A DNA stretch of 64,000 nt from Streptantibioticus rubrisoli (GCF_024436055.1 NZ_JANFNH010000002.1:124001-188000), one strand, 5' to 3'; shown: positions 17,428 through 26,800, counted from the stretch's first letter. A program made the numbers and translations. The notes: generated by a model from the sequence alone, not told the origin.

Positions 17428-18471
17428 TCACTTGGTGCCGACCACCATCGAGTCGGGACCGTCGAGGTGTTCCACCCGGCTGTCCCGGAACCCGGCCTCC
17501 GCCAGCCAGGCCCGGCAGTCGGCGCCGGTGTAGTCGAATCCGCCCTTGGTCTCCACCAGCATGTTCAGGCTCATCAGCAGCCCGAAGTCGTTCTCCCGGC
17601 GCTCGTCGTCGATGAGCGTCTCGAAGACGATGACCGCTCCGTCGGCGGGCAGCGCCTCGTACGCCTTCTTCAGCAGCATCCGCTTGGTGGGCAGGTCCCA
17701 GTCGTGCAGCACATGCCCGAACACCAGCACATCGGCGCGGGGCAGCGGATCGGCGAAGAAGTCACCGGCCCTGAACGACAGCCGTCCGGTCAGGCCCGCC
17801 GAGGTCACGTACTCCTCGAAGTGCGGGCGCACCGGCGGAAGGTCGAACCCGGTGCCGGACAGATGGGCGTGGCGCCGCAGCACCCCGGTGAGCAGTGCGC
17901 CCTCGGAACAGCCGATGTCGGCCACCGTGCGGTACTTTGGCCAGGGGAAGCGCTCGGCGATCTTGGCTATGGGGCGGGACGACAGGCTGGTCATGGCGCG
18001 TTGGAAGGTCCTGCGCTGGTCGTCGTCGGCATACATGTGGTCGAACATGTGGTTCTGCCCGGCTTCGTCGCGCTGTGGCTCGCCGGTGCGCAGCGCCTCG
18101 GTCAGCCTCGCCCACGACGGATACAACTGGTGTGTGGCCATTTCCAGCATCCCGCCGATATACTCCGGTGCGCCGCGCACCAGGAACCGTGCCGTGTCAG
18201 GGGTGTTGGCGTACCGGCCGGACGCGTCCCGGTCCAGGAAGCCGAGTGCGACCAGGGCGTCGAGGAAGTCCTGTGCGCCACGCGGATGCAGACCGGTGCG
18301 CAGGCGTAACTCCTCTCCGTCCAGCGGACGTTCGGCGAGTTCGCCGAAGACGTCCAACTCCACCGCGCTCAACAAGGTGTTGGCGTCCCAGAATCCGAGC
18401 CCCACCCGCAGGATTCGCTCCGGTGATCCGGAATCCCGGCGGCTGTCGTGGTGGGTCACCTGATTTACCAT
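17428..18471 (-). CDS. SAM-dependent O-methyltransferase (Methyltransf_2 / acetylserotonin-type)
   Basis: The product is 347 aa from ATG 18471. An N-terminal winged-helix dimerisation region (about 15-105, with TGLHPRGAQDFLDALVALGF) precedes the SAM-binding fold: VADIGCSEGALLTG is the glycine-rich loop. GHVLHDWDLPTKRMLLKK carries the catalytic His-Asp pair region, and VIVFETLIDDERREN follows. Such enzymes methylate phenolic or enolic hydroxyls on aromatic or polyketide intermediates in the cytosol. No biosynthetic partner adjoins, though several oxidases and a type III PKS lie within 25 kb. The longer open frame to 18642 lacks a ribosome site; AGGGG upstream of 18471 favours the chosen start. 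Confidence 0.87.
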   Translation of the reverse strand: MVNQVTHHDSRRDSGSPERILRVGLGFWDANTLLSAVELDVFGELAERPLDGEELRLRTGLHPRGAQDFLDALVALGFLDRDASGRYANTPDTARFLVRGAPEYIGGMLEMATHQLYPSWARLTEALRTGEPQRDEAGQNHMFDHMYADDDQRRTFQRAMTSLSSRPIAKIAERFPWPKYRTVADIGCSEGALLTGVLRRHAHLSGTGFDLPPVRPHFEEYVTSAGLTGRLSFRAGDFFADPLPRADVLVFGHVLHDWDLPTKRMLLKKAYEALPADGAVIVFETLIDDERRENDFGLLMSLNMLVETKGGFDYTGADCRAWLAEAGFRDSRVEHLDGPDSMVVGTK

Positions 18472-18768
18472 CAGTTCGGTCCCCTCTCGGAGCCGTGTGT
18501 CGTGCCGGTCGGCGCGACAGGGGCGATTCTGCTGGACGCTCATGACTGCCGCCAGACGGTCGAGCGGCCCGGGTGTCGCGTGGCCGCGGAATTTTATTTC
18601 CGACATACGGGATATTCGGCGGTAAAGTCTGGCGGCGGACACTCCATGACCACGAGATCACCGCAGTCCAGGGGCTGCGGCTCCAGGCGAAGCGGAGAGA
18701 GGATGGAGCGAAGTCGGACGCAGCGCACCGGCCACGGCCGACTCGACGGGCGAAAGGGGTGACCGGGA

Positions 18769-20859
18769 ATGAGTACCACCGACGCGTTCCCGGCTGGCCT
18801 GGGTGGCCCCGAGAGCTCGGACGCCTCCGCCCCGCCCGGCGGACTGCTCGACGTGCTGAGCGTCGCCGCGGTGGTACTGGACGCCACCGGGCGGATCACC
18901 CTGTGGAGCCCCCAGGCGGAGAAACTGTTCGGCTACAGCGCCGAGGAGGCGCTCGGCCGGTACGCGGCGCGGCTGCTGGTGGACGAGCGGAACCGGGAGC
19001 AGATCCTCAAGCTGTTCGCCGAGGTCATGGCGGTCGGCGAGAACTGGGCCGGGGTGTTCCCCGTCCGGCACAAGGACGGCAGCACCCGTCTCGTGGAGTT
19101 CCGCAACATGCGGCTGCAGGACGCCCACCACGGCTTCTACGCGCTGGGGATCGCCACTGACCAGGCCACCTTGCGCCGGCTGGAGACCGAGCTGTCGCTG
19201 TCCGTACGGCTGGTCAGCCAGTCACCGATCGGCCTGTGCGTACTCGACACCGACCTGCGGTACGTCTCGGTCAACCCGGCGCTGGAGCGGATAGACGGCA
19301 TCCCCGCCGACCAGCACATCGGCCACCGTGTCCGCGAGGTGCTGTCGTTCCTGGATGTCGACCGGATCGAGGCCTCGATGCGCCAGGTGCTGGAGAGCGG
19401 TGTGCCGCTGCTCGACCAGTTCGCCACCGGCCGCACCCCCGCCGACCCGGACAACGAACACGCCTGGTCGGTGTCGTACTACCGGCTGGAGGACCCGGCC
19501 GGGCGGGTACTGGGCCTGGCCGCCTCGGTGGTGGACATCACCGAACGGCACCGCGCGGCCACCGAAGCGGCCCAGGCCCGCGAACGGCTCACCTTGATCG
19601 CTGACGCCACCGTACGCATCGGCACCACGCTCGACCTCGACCAGACCGCCCGCGAACTGGCCGAGGTCTGCGTCCCGGCGCTGGCCGACGTGGCCGCGGT
19701 CGACGTGCTGGACTCCATCATGGACGACCGGCGCGGCAACTCCGGCACGGAGCGCGACCGACCGGCCTTCCGCGCCCTGGCCGTGGCGGCGGCCTACCCG
19801 ACCGAGGCCACCAGGGCGGCCGATCCCACCGGCGACGTCGCCGCGTACGACCCGGACCGGTTGGTCACCCAGGCCGCGCGTACCGGCCGTCCGGTGCTGG
19901 TGCCCAGAGTGCGGCCGGAGGACCTGCCCCGCATCGCCCGCGATCCGGCCGCCGCCGAACTGCTGGCCCGCTGCGGGCTGCACTCCTACCTCGCGGTACC
20001 GCTGATCGCCCGAGGCGCGGTGGTCGGCGCACTGGACCTCAAACGCGCCCGCAACCCGGTGCCGTTCACCGAGGACGACGCCGTGCTGGCCAGCGAGCTG
20101 GCCGCCCGCGCCGCCGTGTGCATCGACAACGCCCGCTGGTACCAGGCACAGCGCAGGGCCGCCCTCACCCTGCAACGCGACCTGCTGCCACCGCCCCCGC
20201 CGCGCCGCCCCGGGCTTGAGGTCGCCTACCGCTACCAGCCCGCCGCGGGCACCAGCGAGGTCGGCGGCGACTGGTTCGACGTCATCCCGCTCGCCGGAGA
20301 CCGCACCGCGCTCGTCGTCGGCGATGTGATGGGCAGCGGCATCAGCGCGGCGGCCACCATGGGCCAGCTGCGCACCGCGACCCGTGCGCTCGCCGAACTC
20401 AGCCTTGACCCCTCCACCCTCCTGGGCCACCTCGACCACATAGCCGACGGCCTGGGCCGCTCCACCACCTGCGTCTACGTCGTCCACGACGCGCAGCGGG
20501 CGAAGTGCAAGATCTCCAACGCGGGCCATCTGCCTCCGGTGTTGATGCGTCCCGGCCAGCCCCCTCAACTGCTGGACCTGCCCACCGGCGCTCCGCTGGG
20601 CGTCGGCGGCGTGCCCTTCGAGACCACCGTCGTGGACCTGGCTCCAGGCGACCAACTCGTGCTGTACACGGACGGGTTGGTGGAGACCCGGGACACCTCC
20701 ATCGACGTCCGGCTCGGCGCCCTGCTCGATGTGCTCTCCGGCCCGCCCCGGCCGCTGGAGACCACCTGCGACGTGCTGCTGCGGGTGCTGCGCCACCCCG
20801 ACGACCACGACGACGTGGCGCTGCTGATCGCCCGCTCCACCGGCGTCACCGAGCGGTGA
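18769..20859 (+). CDS. PAS-PAS-GAF-SpoIIE (PP2C-type) serine phosphatase
   Basis: The product is 696 aa. A first PAS spans about 24-135 (LSVAAVVLDATGRITLWSPQ), a second about 140-260 (IGLCVLDTDLRYVSVNPAL) and a GAF domain about 265-460. A C-terminal SpoIIE/PP2C phosphatase spans 470-690, with GGDWFDVIPL (metal-binding Asp), VVGDVMGSG, NAGHLPP and LVLYTDGLVE. Streptomyces carries many such phosphatases, which dephosphorylate anti-anti-sigma factors in partner-switching cascades in response to signals sensed by PAS/GAF. There is no C-terminal HATPase kinase domain and no anti-sigma partner gene nearby, so its target must be encoded elsewhere. It is cytosolic; no membrane segments are seen. Confidence 0.92.
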   Translation: MSTTDAFPAGLGGPESSDASAPPGGLLDVLSVAAVVLDATGRITLWSPQAEKLFGYSAEEALGRYAARLLVDERNREQILKLFAEVMAVGENWAGVFPVRHKDGSTRLVEFRNMRLQDAHHGFYALGIATDQATLRRLETELSLSVRLVSQSPIGLCVLDTDLRYVSVNPALERIDGIPADQHIGHRVREVLSFLDVDRIEASMRQVLESGVPLLDQFATGRTPADPDNEHAWSVSYYRLEDPAGRVLGLAASVVDITERHRAATEAAQARERLTLIADATVRIGTTLDLDQTARELAEVCVPALADVAAVDVLDSIMDDRRGNSGTERDRPAFRALAVAAAYPTEATRAADPTGDVAAYDPDRLVTQAARTGRPVLVPRVRPEDLPRIARDPAAAELLARCGLHSYLAVPLIARGAVVGALDLKRARNPVPFTEDDAVLASELAARAAVCIDNARWYQAQRRAALTLQRDLLPPPPPRRPGLEVAYRYQPAAGTSEVGGDWFDVIPLAGDRTALVVGDVMGSGISAAATMGQLRTATRALAELSLDPSTLLGHLDHIADGLGRSTTCVYVVHDAQRAKCKISNAGHLPPVLMRPGQPPQLLDLPTGAPLGVGGVPFETTVVDLAPGDQLVLYTDGLVETRDTSIDVRLGALLDVLSGPPRPLETTCDVLLRVLRHPDDHDDVALLIARSTGVTER

Positions 20860-20861
20860 AC

Positions 20862-21827
20862 TCAGCCGCGCACACCCATCGCGCCGAGCAACAGCGGTAG
20901 CGAGCGGTGCAGTTCACGCTGCCAGTACGGCCAGCTGTGCGTTCCATGGCCGTAGAAGTCGGTGACCAGACGGCGGTCGCCGAGCGCGTGCAGCCGGTCG
21001 GCCAGATGGTGGCCCTCGGCCAGGAACAGCGTCTCGTACGGGCTGGTCACCCCCGGCGGGTCGAACGGCCCAGCGGTGCCGTCCCCACACGACAGGAAGA
21101 CCGGCAGCCGCCGCAACGCCCCGGCCAGCACGTAGGGATCGTGCTCCGCCCAGATCGCCCGGTCGGCCACCGGGTCGCCCCACAGCGCGTACGGGTCGGC
21201 GCCCTGACCGCGCACGATGGCCAACACGTTGGCGGGCCCGCCGTGTTGGTAGAGCGGATCGGCGACCCCGCTGTAGGAGGCGGCGGCGCGGAACATCCCC
21301 GGGTGCCGGGCGGCGTAGGACAGCGCGCCGAAGCCACCCATCGACAGCCCGGCGACCGCGCGGTCGGCTCCCGCGCCGTAGGAGCGCTCCAGCAACTGCC
21401 GCAGCTCGGTGAGGTGGAAGGCCTCCCAGCGTGGCGCGCCGCCGGTGCCGTGGTTCCACCAGTCGCTGTAGAAGCCGGTCCTGCCCGCCTCCGGCATCAC
21501 CACCAGCACTCGGCGCAGCGCCGGGATGCTGGCCACGTCGGTCTTCGCCGTCCAGCCGGTGTAGTCGTCGCAGCAGCCGTGCAGCAGCCACAGCGTGGGC
21601 CAACTGCGGTGCGGCCGGGGCGTCCAGCCGTCAGGGGTGAGCAGCCGGACCTTGGCGGTGGTGCCGAGGGCGGGGGAGGAGACGGTCAGATCGAGTTGCC
21701 GGGTGCTGATCCGCCGTTCGGCGACCACCCGGGCGGCAGCACGGTCGTGCGCCAGCGCGGGCGTGGCGGTCAGCGCGAGGACGGCCACGACTCCCAGCAG
21801 GGGCAGCACTCGAAGCACACGTCTCAT
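20862..21827 (-). CDS. Secreted esterase D / antigen 85-like hydrolase
   Basis: The product is 321 aa. The signal peptide (MRRVLRVLPLLGVVAVLALT) ends at ATPALA-HD. The alpha/beta-hydrolase domain has LWLLHGCCDDYTGW (oxyanion side) and nucleophile elbow GLSMGG with Ser162. The late HSWPYWQRELH supplies the likely His. The family (PF00756) includes mycolyltransferases, enterochelin esterases and acetylxylan-type esterases; Streptomyces lacks mycolic acids, so an esterase acting on envelope or plant polymer esters is more likely. Its ATG overlaps the stop of the upstream NagZ-like gene by four bases (ATGA), implying translational coupling and a shared process. Confidence 0.85.
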   Translation of the reverse strand: MRRVLRVLPLLGVVAVLALTATPALAHDRAAARVVAERRISTRQLDLTVSSPALGTTAKVRLLTPDGWTPRPHRSWPTLWLLHGCCDDYTGWTAKTDVASIPALRRVLVVMPEAGRTGFYSDWWNHGTGGAPRWEAFHLTELRQLLERSYGAGADRAVAGLSMGGFGALSYAARHPGMFRAAASYSGVADPLYQHGGPANVLAIVRGQGADPYALWGDPVADRAIWAEHDPYVLAGALRRLPVFLSCGDGTAGPFDPPGVTSPYETLFLAEGHHLADRLHALGDRRLVTDFYGHGTHSWPYWQRELHRSLPLLLGAMGVRG

Positions 21828-23560
21828 CGCTGGTATCCGATCCCCGAGCCGAAGGCGAACAGCGTTCCGCCGCCGGACACCTGGCGAACGGTGACCGGCA
21901 GCCTACCCGTCGGCGCGGTGCCCAGCAGGCAGTTCGCCAACGCGGTCACGGAGACCGGTTGGTAGTCATAGGCAGCCAGATACGTGGTGGCGGTGGGGAA
22001 GTACGCGATGTCGTACGGTCCGCCGACCGAGGCGACCACGACCGGTTTGCCGGTGGCCAGCAACTGGCGCACCAGGCTCTGCTGGGCGGGGTCGTTCCAG
22101 GCGTTGTAGGTGGTCACCACGGTGATGTCATGGGCCTTTGCCGAGGCCACCGCGGCGTCGATGGTGTGCTGGTCCGGTGAGCCGGTCCACAGCCGGTCGG
22201 TGGCCAGCCCGTGGGCGGTCAGGTCACCCGCCAGGTTCAGCGTGGTGGCGGTCCCCCATCCGGTGACCAGGACCTTGGACCGCGGTGCCAGCGGCAGCAC
22301 GCGGCGGGTGTCGCGCAGCAGTGTGATCGAGCGGCGCGCGATCCGGGCCATCACGCCGGAGGCGTGGTACGGATCGGGGGGTGGCGGCGGCAAGTGCCCT
22401 TGCAGCAGGCCCAGTTGGGTCTTCATTTGCAGGATGCGGTACACCGACTGGTCGATGCGCGCGGCGCTGATCCTGCCCGTGCGCACGGCGTCCAGCACGG
22501 TGCGCACCGCGCCCGGCAGATCCGGTGGCATCAGCAGCTCGTCGTCGCCCGCGTTGATGGCGTCCAGTACCACCTGGTCCGGGGGGATCCCGGCGAGCGC
22601 GGCGGCGCTGAGCGCATCGGTGATGACCACACCGTCGAAGTGCAGCGTGCCGCGCAACAGGCCGGTGACCACGGGCCTGGACAGGCTCGCGGGCAGGCCG
22701 GACGGATCGAGGGCGGGCGCCACGATGTGCGCGGCCATGATGGACGGCACACCGGCCGCGATGGCCGCCTGGAACGGCGGCACGTCCCTGGCCATGATCT
22801 GGGCCCGGGTCTCATGGGTGACCGCCACCCCGTTGTCCGTGTTGACCGTGGTGTCGCCGAGCCCCGGGAAGTGCTTGGCCTGTGCGCCTTCGCCGCTCGC
22901 CGCGTAGCCGCGCACCGCCGCGGCGGCGAAGCGCGCGGTCCACGCGGTGCGGTCGCCGAACGCCCGCGGCCCGTCGGCACTGTTGCGCGGGTTGGTGTTG
23001 ACGTCCACCACGGGCGCGTCGTCCATGTTGACGCCCAGGGCGCGCAGTTGGGCGCCGGACACCGAGGCGGCGCGGTAGGCGGCGGCCGTGTCGAAGGTGG
23101 CGCCGATCGCCATGTTGCCCGGCGACACGGCGAGCGGTGCGCCGATCCGGTTGACGGTGCCGCCTTCCTGGTCGGTGCTGATCTGCAGCGGGACGCCGCC
23201 GGGGGTGGCGGTCGCGGCCTGCTGGAGCCCGGCGGACAGCGCGGCGATCTGGCGGGGGTCGCCCAGGTTGTCGCTCCAGGAGAAGTAGATGATGCCGCCG
23301 AGGTGGTATTCGGCCAGCAGTTGCGCGCCGTTGCCCACGTCGGCGCCGTAGAGCCGGTGGTTGGCCGCGACGTCCGCGGGGTCGGTGGTGGTGGCGGTGG
23401 AGCCGTACACCTCGGAGACGAACAGCTGGCCGACCTTCTCCGGCAGCGTCATCCGGGCCATCACCGCGTTGACCTGGCGGTCCTCGCAGGACGCGCCCGG
23501 TGCGGAGCTGAGGGTGGCCGCGAGGACGGCCAGTACGACGGCGGTGACCGCACGAACCAT
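21824..23560 (-). CDS. Secreted GH3 beta-N-acetylhexosaminidase (NagZ-like)
   Basis: The product is 578 aa from ATG 23560 (GGAGG ribosome site). A signal peptide (VTAVVLAVLAATLSSAPGAS) indicates export. The GH3 TIM barrel carries QISTDQEGG, KHFPGLGDT (229-237) and FDGVVITDALS with nucleophile Asp315; a C-terminal domain starts near 450. NagZ enzymes remove terminal GlcNAc from muropeptides and normally use an Asp-His dyad in the motif KH-(F/I)-PG-(H/L)-G-x4-D-(S/T)-H. Here the last three residues are Asn240-Thr241-Asp242, so the acid/base His is missing from its usual place; His249 is the nearest. It is divergent from namZ and coupled to the esterase gene. Confidence 0.88.
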   Translation of the reverse strand: MVRAVTAVVLAVLAATLSSAPGASCEDRQVNAVMARMTLPEKVGQLFVSEVYGSTATTTDPADVAANHRLYGADVGNGAQLLAEYHLGGIIYFSWSDNLGDPRQIAALSAGLQQAATATPGGVPLQISTDQEGGTVNRIGAPLAVSPGNMAIGATFDTAAAYRAASVSGAQLRALGVNMDDAPVVDVNTNPRNSADGPRAFGDRTAWTARFAAAAVRGYAASGEGAQAKHFPGLGDTTVNTDNGVAVTHETRAQIMARDVPPFQAAIAAGVPSIMAAHIVAPALDPSGLPASLSRPVVTGLLRGTLHFDGVVITDALSAAALAGIPPDQVVLDAINAGDDELLMPPDLPGAVRTVLDAVRTGRISAARIDQSVYRILQMKTQLGLLQGHLPPPPPDPYHASGVMARIARRSITLLRDTRRVLPLAPRSKVLVTGWGTATTLNLAGDLTAHGLATDRLWTGSPDQHTIDAAVASAKAHDITVVTTYNAWNDPAQQSLVRQLLATGKPVVVASVGGPYDIAYFPTATTYLAAYDYQPVSVTALANCLLGTAPTGRLPVTVRQVSGGGTLFAFGSGIGYQR

Positions 23561-23717
23561 GTCGCCTCCCGGCGGGGGATGGTGTGCGGTATTGCACCGC
23601 GCCCCTGATGGGACGTCAACTGCTCTATCAAGCCGCGTGTTTGCCCCCTGTGAGAGCCCGCCGCGATGCCGGGTAGCCCCCACGGCGGAGCCCGGTGGTG
23701 TCAACCCCACCGCATCG

Positions 23718-23754
23718 TTGACCTGACCGCGTCACATCCGTACGTTGCCAGACA
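23718..23754 (+). promoter_or_regulatory. Promoter for a leaderless namZ transcript
   Basis: TTGACC (23718-23723) and TACGTT (23741-23746) are 17 bp apart, a near-consensus housekeeping promoter. The expected start point, 6-9 nt after the -10 box, falls at 23752-23755, on the ATG at 23754. No ribosome-binding site lies upstream of that ATG. Leaderless mRNAs are common in Streptomyces. Confidence 0.6.
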
Positions 23755-25004
23755 TGCCCCTCATGAGCAGGCGCAGCCTCCTCGCCGCGAGCGCGCTCGC
23801 GACGGGAACCGCGGGCGCCGCCGCCCCGGCGCACCGCCGGGACCAGGTGGTGACCGGAGCCGACGCGCTGGCGGCACAGGGCTGGCGGGCGCTGGCCGGA
23901 CGCCGGACGGGCGTGCTCACCAATCCCACCGGCGTGCTGCGCGACCTCACCCACATCGTGGACGCCATGACCGCGGCGGGCGCCCGACCGGTCGCCGCGT
24001 TCGGCCCGGAACACGGCTTCCGCGGCACCTCCCAGGCCGGTGGCTCCGAGGGCGACTACACCGATCCGCGCACCGGCATCCCGGTCTACGACGCCTACGG
24101 CGCGAGCGCGGAGCAACTGGCCGGGATGTACCGCAAGGCGGGCGTGGACACCGTGGTCTTCGACATCGCCGGTGTCGGCGCCCGCTTCTACACCTACACC
24201 TGGACGATGTACGTGGCGATGGCCGCCGCGGTGCGCACCGGCGCCGGGTTCGTCGTGCTGGACCGCCCCAACCCGATCGGCGGCCAGGCGTACGGCCCGC
24301 AACTCGACCCGCGCTTCGCGACCGGTGTCGGGCTCAAACCCGTCGTCCAGCAACCGGGCATGACCGCCGGTGAACTGGCCGGGATGTTCGACGAGTTGTT
24401 CCTGCCCGAGGACACCGGCGGCCGACGGCTGGAGCGCCTGGAGGTCGTGCCGGTGCGCGGCTACCGGCGCGACATGCTGTTCACCGACACCGGTCTGCCC
24501 TGGGTGCCGCCCAGCCCCAACATGCCCACCGGCGACACCGCGCTGCTCTACCCCGGAACGTGCATGTTCGAAGGCACCCTGTTCTCCGAAGGCCGCGGTA
24601 CCACCCGGCCGTTCGAGATGATCGGCGCGCCCGGCATCGACTGGCGCTGGGCCGAGGCACTGGGCGCGCTGGGCCTGCCGGGCGTGCGGTTCCGGGAGAA
24701 CTACACGGTCCCCACCTTCGACAAGTTCGCGGGCACCACTTGCGGCGGCGTCCAGGTGCACCTCACCGACCGCCGCCTGGTGGACCCCATCACCACCGCG
24801 GTGGCGATGATCGTGACCGCACGTCGGCTGTACCCCGCGGTCTTCGGCTGGCGCCCCGACCACTGGATCGACGACCTGACCGGCTCCAGCAGGCTGCGCA
24901 CCATGGTCGACGCGGGCGCCCGCACCGACGAGGTGGTCGGCGCCTGGCACAACGAACTCGAAGCCTTCCGCAGGCGCCGTGAGCCGTTCCTGCTCTACCG
25001 GTAG
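23754..25004 (+). CDS. namZ: NamZ-like exo-beta-N-acetylmuramidase (DUF1343, GH171)
   Basis: The product is 416 aa from ATG 23754. The start MPLMSRRSLLAASALATG reads as a twin-arginine signal. The DUF1343 signatures are all present: GRRTGVLTNPTG near the N terminus, AFGPEHGFRG (catalytic Glu region), VGARFYTYTWTM, LDRPNPIGG and PSPNMPT followed by LLYPGTCMFEGT. Bacillus subtilis NamZ cleaves terminal MurNAc from peptidoglycan fragments and works with NagZ and AmiE. In the usual DIQDVG motif this protein has DIAGVG. An AmiE-like gene follows after 35 bp and a NagZ-like gene is divergent, supporting a muropeptide-degrading role. TTG 23745 and ATG 23763 are other possible starts. Confidence 0.88.
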   Translation: MPLMSRRSLLAASALATGTAGAAAPAHRRDQVVTGADALAAQGWRALAGRRTGVLTNPTGVLRDLTHIVDAMTAAGARPVAAFGPEHGFRGTSQAGGSEGDYTDPRTGIPVYDAYGASAEQLAGMYRKAGVDTVVFDIAGVGARFYTYTWTMYVAMAAAVRTGAGFVVLDRPNPIGGQAYGPQLDPRFATGVGLKPVVQQPGMTAGELAGMFDELFLPEDTGGRRLERLEVVPVRGYRRDMLFTDTGLPWVPPSPNMPTGDTALLYPGTCMFEGTLFSEGRGTTRPFEMIGAPGIDWRWAEALGALGLPGVRFRENYTVPTFDKFAGTTCGGVQVHLTDRRLVDPITTAVAMIVTARRLYPAVFGWRPDHWIDDLTGSSRLRTMVDAGARTDEVVGAWHNELEAFRRRREPFLLYR

Positions 25005-25039
25005 TCCGCGCGCGTACCGAACGAGGGGAGAACCGCGCG

Positions 25040-26800
25040 ATGTTCGCCCGCCAAGCCGCCCTGGCGGCGGTGGCACTGGCCGCCGCCGTGGGTCTGGTCG
25101 CCGGGGCCGCGCCCGCCACGACGCGCCCACCCACCGGCCGCTTCGACCAGCCGCACCGGGGTTTCGCGCCGCCGTGGACCGTACTGCGCCGCGGCACCCC
25201 CGAGCAGGCCGGGCTCGACCCCGCCCCGATCCGTACCGCACTCGCCCAGGAGGACGCCTGGACCCGGCCCGACCCGGGCACCGGGCATCCGATGTTCTCC
25301 GGCCAGGTCACGCTGCTGGCCCATGACGGGCTGGTGGTGGCCGACCACGCCAGCGGCTACGCGCTGCGCTACGCCGACCGGCAGGGCGATCCGCTCCCGG
25401 CGGACCGGCAGATCCCCATGCGCACCGACACCGTCTTCGACCTGGCGTCACTGTCGAAGCTGTTCACCTCCATCGTGGCCGTGCAGCAACTGCAGGCCGG
25501 GCGGCTCGACCTGAACGCCACCGTCGCCAGCTACCTGCCGGAGTTCGCCAGCCACGGCAAGGGTGCGATCACCATCGAGCAACTGCTCACCCACACCTCC
25601 GGCCTGCCACCCGACCCCAGCCCGCCGCTGTGGCAGTACCCCGACCTGCCCTCCCGTACCAGGGCCATCCTGGACACCACTCCGCGGAACCCACCAGGCA
25701 GCACGTACCTGTACTCCGACCTGAACATGCTCACGTTGCAGCAGGTCCTGCAGCACGTCACCGGCAGGCCGCTGGACACGCTGGTGCGAGACGGCATCAC
25801 CGGCCCGCTCCGCATGCGCGACACCATGTACAACCCGCCCGCGTCGCTCAGGCCCCGCATCGCCGCCGAGGAGTACGAGCAGGGACCCGGCGAGCCGCAA
25901 CGCGGGCTGGTGTGGGGGCAGGTGCACGACGAGAACGCCTGGGCGATGGGCGGGGTCGCCGGGCACGCCGGGGTGTTCTCCACGGTCGCGGACGTGGCGG
26001 TGCTGGCCCAGACCATCCTCAACGGCGGTACGTACCGCGGGCACCGGGTCCTCAGCCCCTACTGGGTACGCCAGATGCTGACCGACTTCAACGGCCGGTT
26101 CCCCGGCGACGGGCACGGGCTCGGCTTCGAACTCGACCAGCGCTGGTACATGGGCCGGTTGGACAGTGCGGCCACCGCGGGCCACACCGGCTTCACGGGC
26201 ACCACGATCGTCATCGACCCCGAATCCCGTTCCATCGCACTCCAGTTCAGCAACCGTGTCCACCCCACCCGCGACTGGGGCTCCACCAACCGGGCCCGCC
26301 GCGCCGCCGCCGACTCACTCGCCGACGCGATGGCGGTGCGCGCACCGCACGGCGTACCGTCCTGGTACTCCGGCATAGGCGACTCCAGCGCCGCGACGCT
26401 TACCGTACCCATGACTTCGCGCGGCGCCGCGCTGTCCGTCCGCTACAGCACCTTCGTGGACACCGAACCCGGCGCCGACCAGGTCCCCTTGGAGTCCAGC
26501 ACCGACGGCGGCACCACCTGGCAGCCGGTCCCGGTCACCGTCACCGGTCCGGGCGCGCCGCCCGGCGCCCAGGCGGCTCTGTCCGGCGGCACCCGCTCCT
26601 GGTGGCGGGCCGCCGCCCAACTCCCGGCAAAGCACGGGATGTTGAGGCTGCGCTGGCGGTACACCACGGACCCCTCCTACACCGGCCGCGGGGTGAACGT
26701 CTGCGGCGTCCGGGTGTCCGACGACCACGGCGTGCTGTTCGACGGCGACCGGGACCCGGGCGCGTTCACCGCCGACGGCTGGACGTTGGGCGGCCGCTGA
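25040..26800 (+). CDS. Secreted serine beta-lactamase-fold hydrolase, AmiE-like, with C-terminal extension
   Basis: The product is 586 aa from ATG 25040, with a Sec-type signal (AALAAVALAAAVGLVAGAAP). The beta-lactamase/S12 triad motifs are SLSK (Ser137, Lys140), YSD (225-227) and HTG (382-384). The catalytic domain ends near 440. The last 140 residues form a separate, probably beta-rich domain (TLTVPMTSRGAALSVRYSTF, VDTEPG...) absent from simple family members. The DUF1343-partnered relative in Bacillus, AmiE (YbbE), is an N-acetylmuramyl-L-alanine amidase, so stem-peptide removal from MurNAc is the best guess. It is the second gene of the namZ operon. A plain D-aminopeptidase or esterase cannot be excluded. 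Confidence 0.82.
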   Translation: MFARQAALAAVALAAAVGLVAGAAPATTRPPTGRFDQPHRGFAPPWTVLRRGTPEQAGLDPAPIRTALAQEDAWTRPDPGTGHPMFSGQVTLLAHDGLVVADHASGYALRYADRQGDPLPADRQIPMRTDTVFDLASLSKLFTSIVAVQQLQAGRLDLNATVASYLPEFASHGKGAITIEQLLTHTSGLPPDPSPPLWQYPDLPSRTRAILDTTPRNPPGSTYLYSDLNMLTLQQVLQHVTGRPLDTLVRDGITGPLRMRDTMYNPPASLRPRIAAEEYEQGPGEPQRGLVWGQVHDENAWAMGGVAGHAGVFSTVADVAVLAQTILNGGTYRGHRVLSPYWVRQMLTDFNGRFPGDGHGLGFELDQRWYMGRLDSAATAGHTGFTGTTIVIDPESRSIALQFSNRVHPTRDWGSTNRARRAAADSLADAMAVRAPHGVPSWYSGIGDSSAATLTVPMTSRGAALSVRYSTFVDTEPGADQVPLESSTDGGTTWQPVPVTVTGPGAPPGAQAALSGGTRSWWRAAAQLPAKHGMLRLRWRYTTDPSYTGRGVNVCGVRVSDDHGVLFDGDRDPGAFTADGWTLGGR

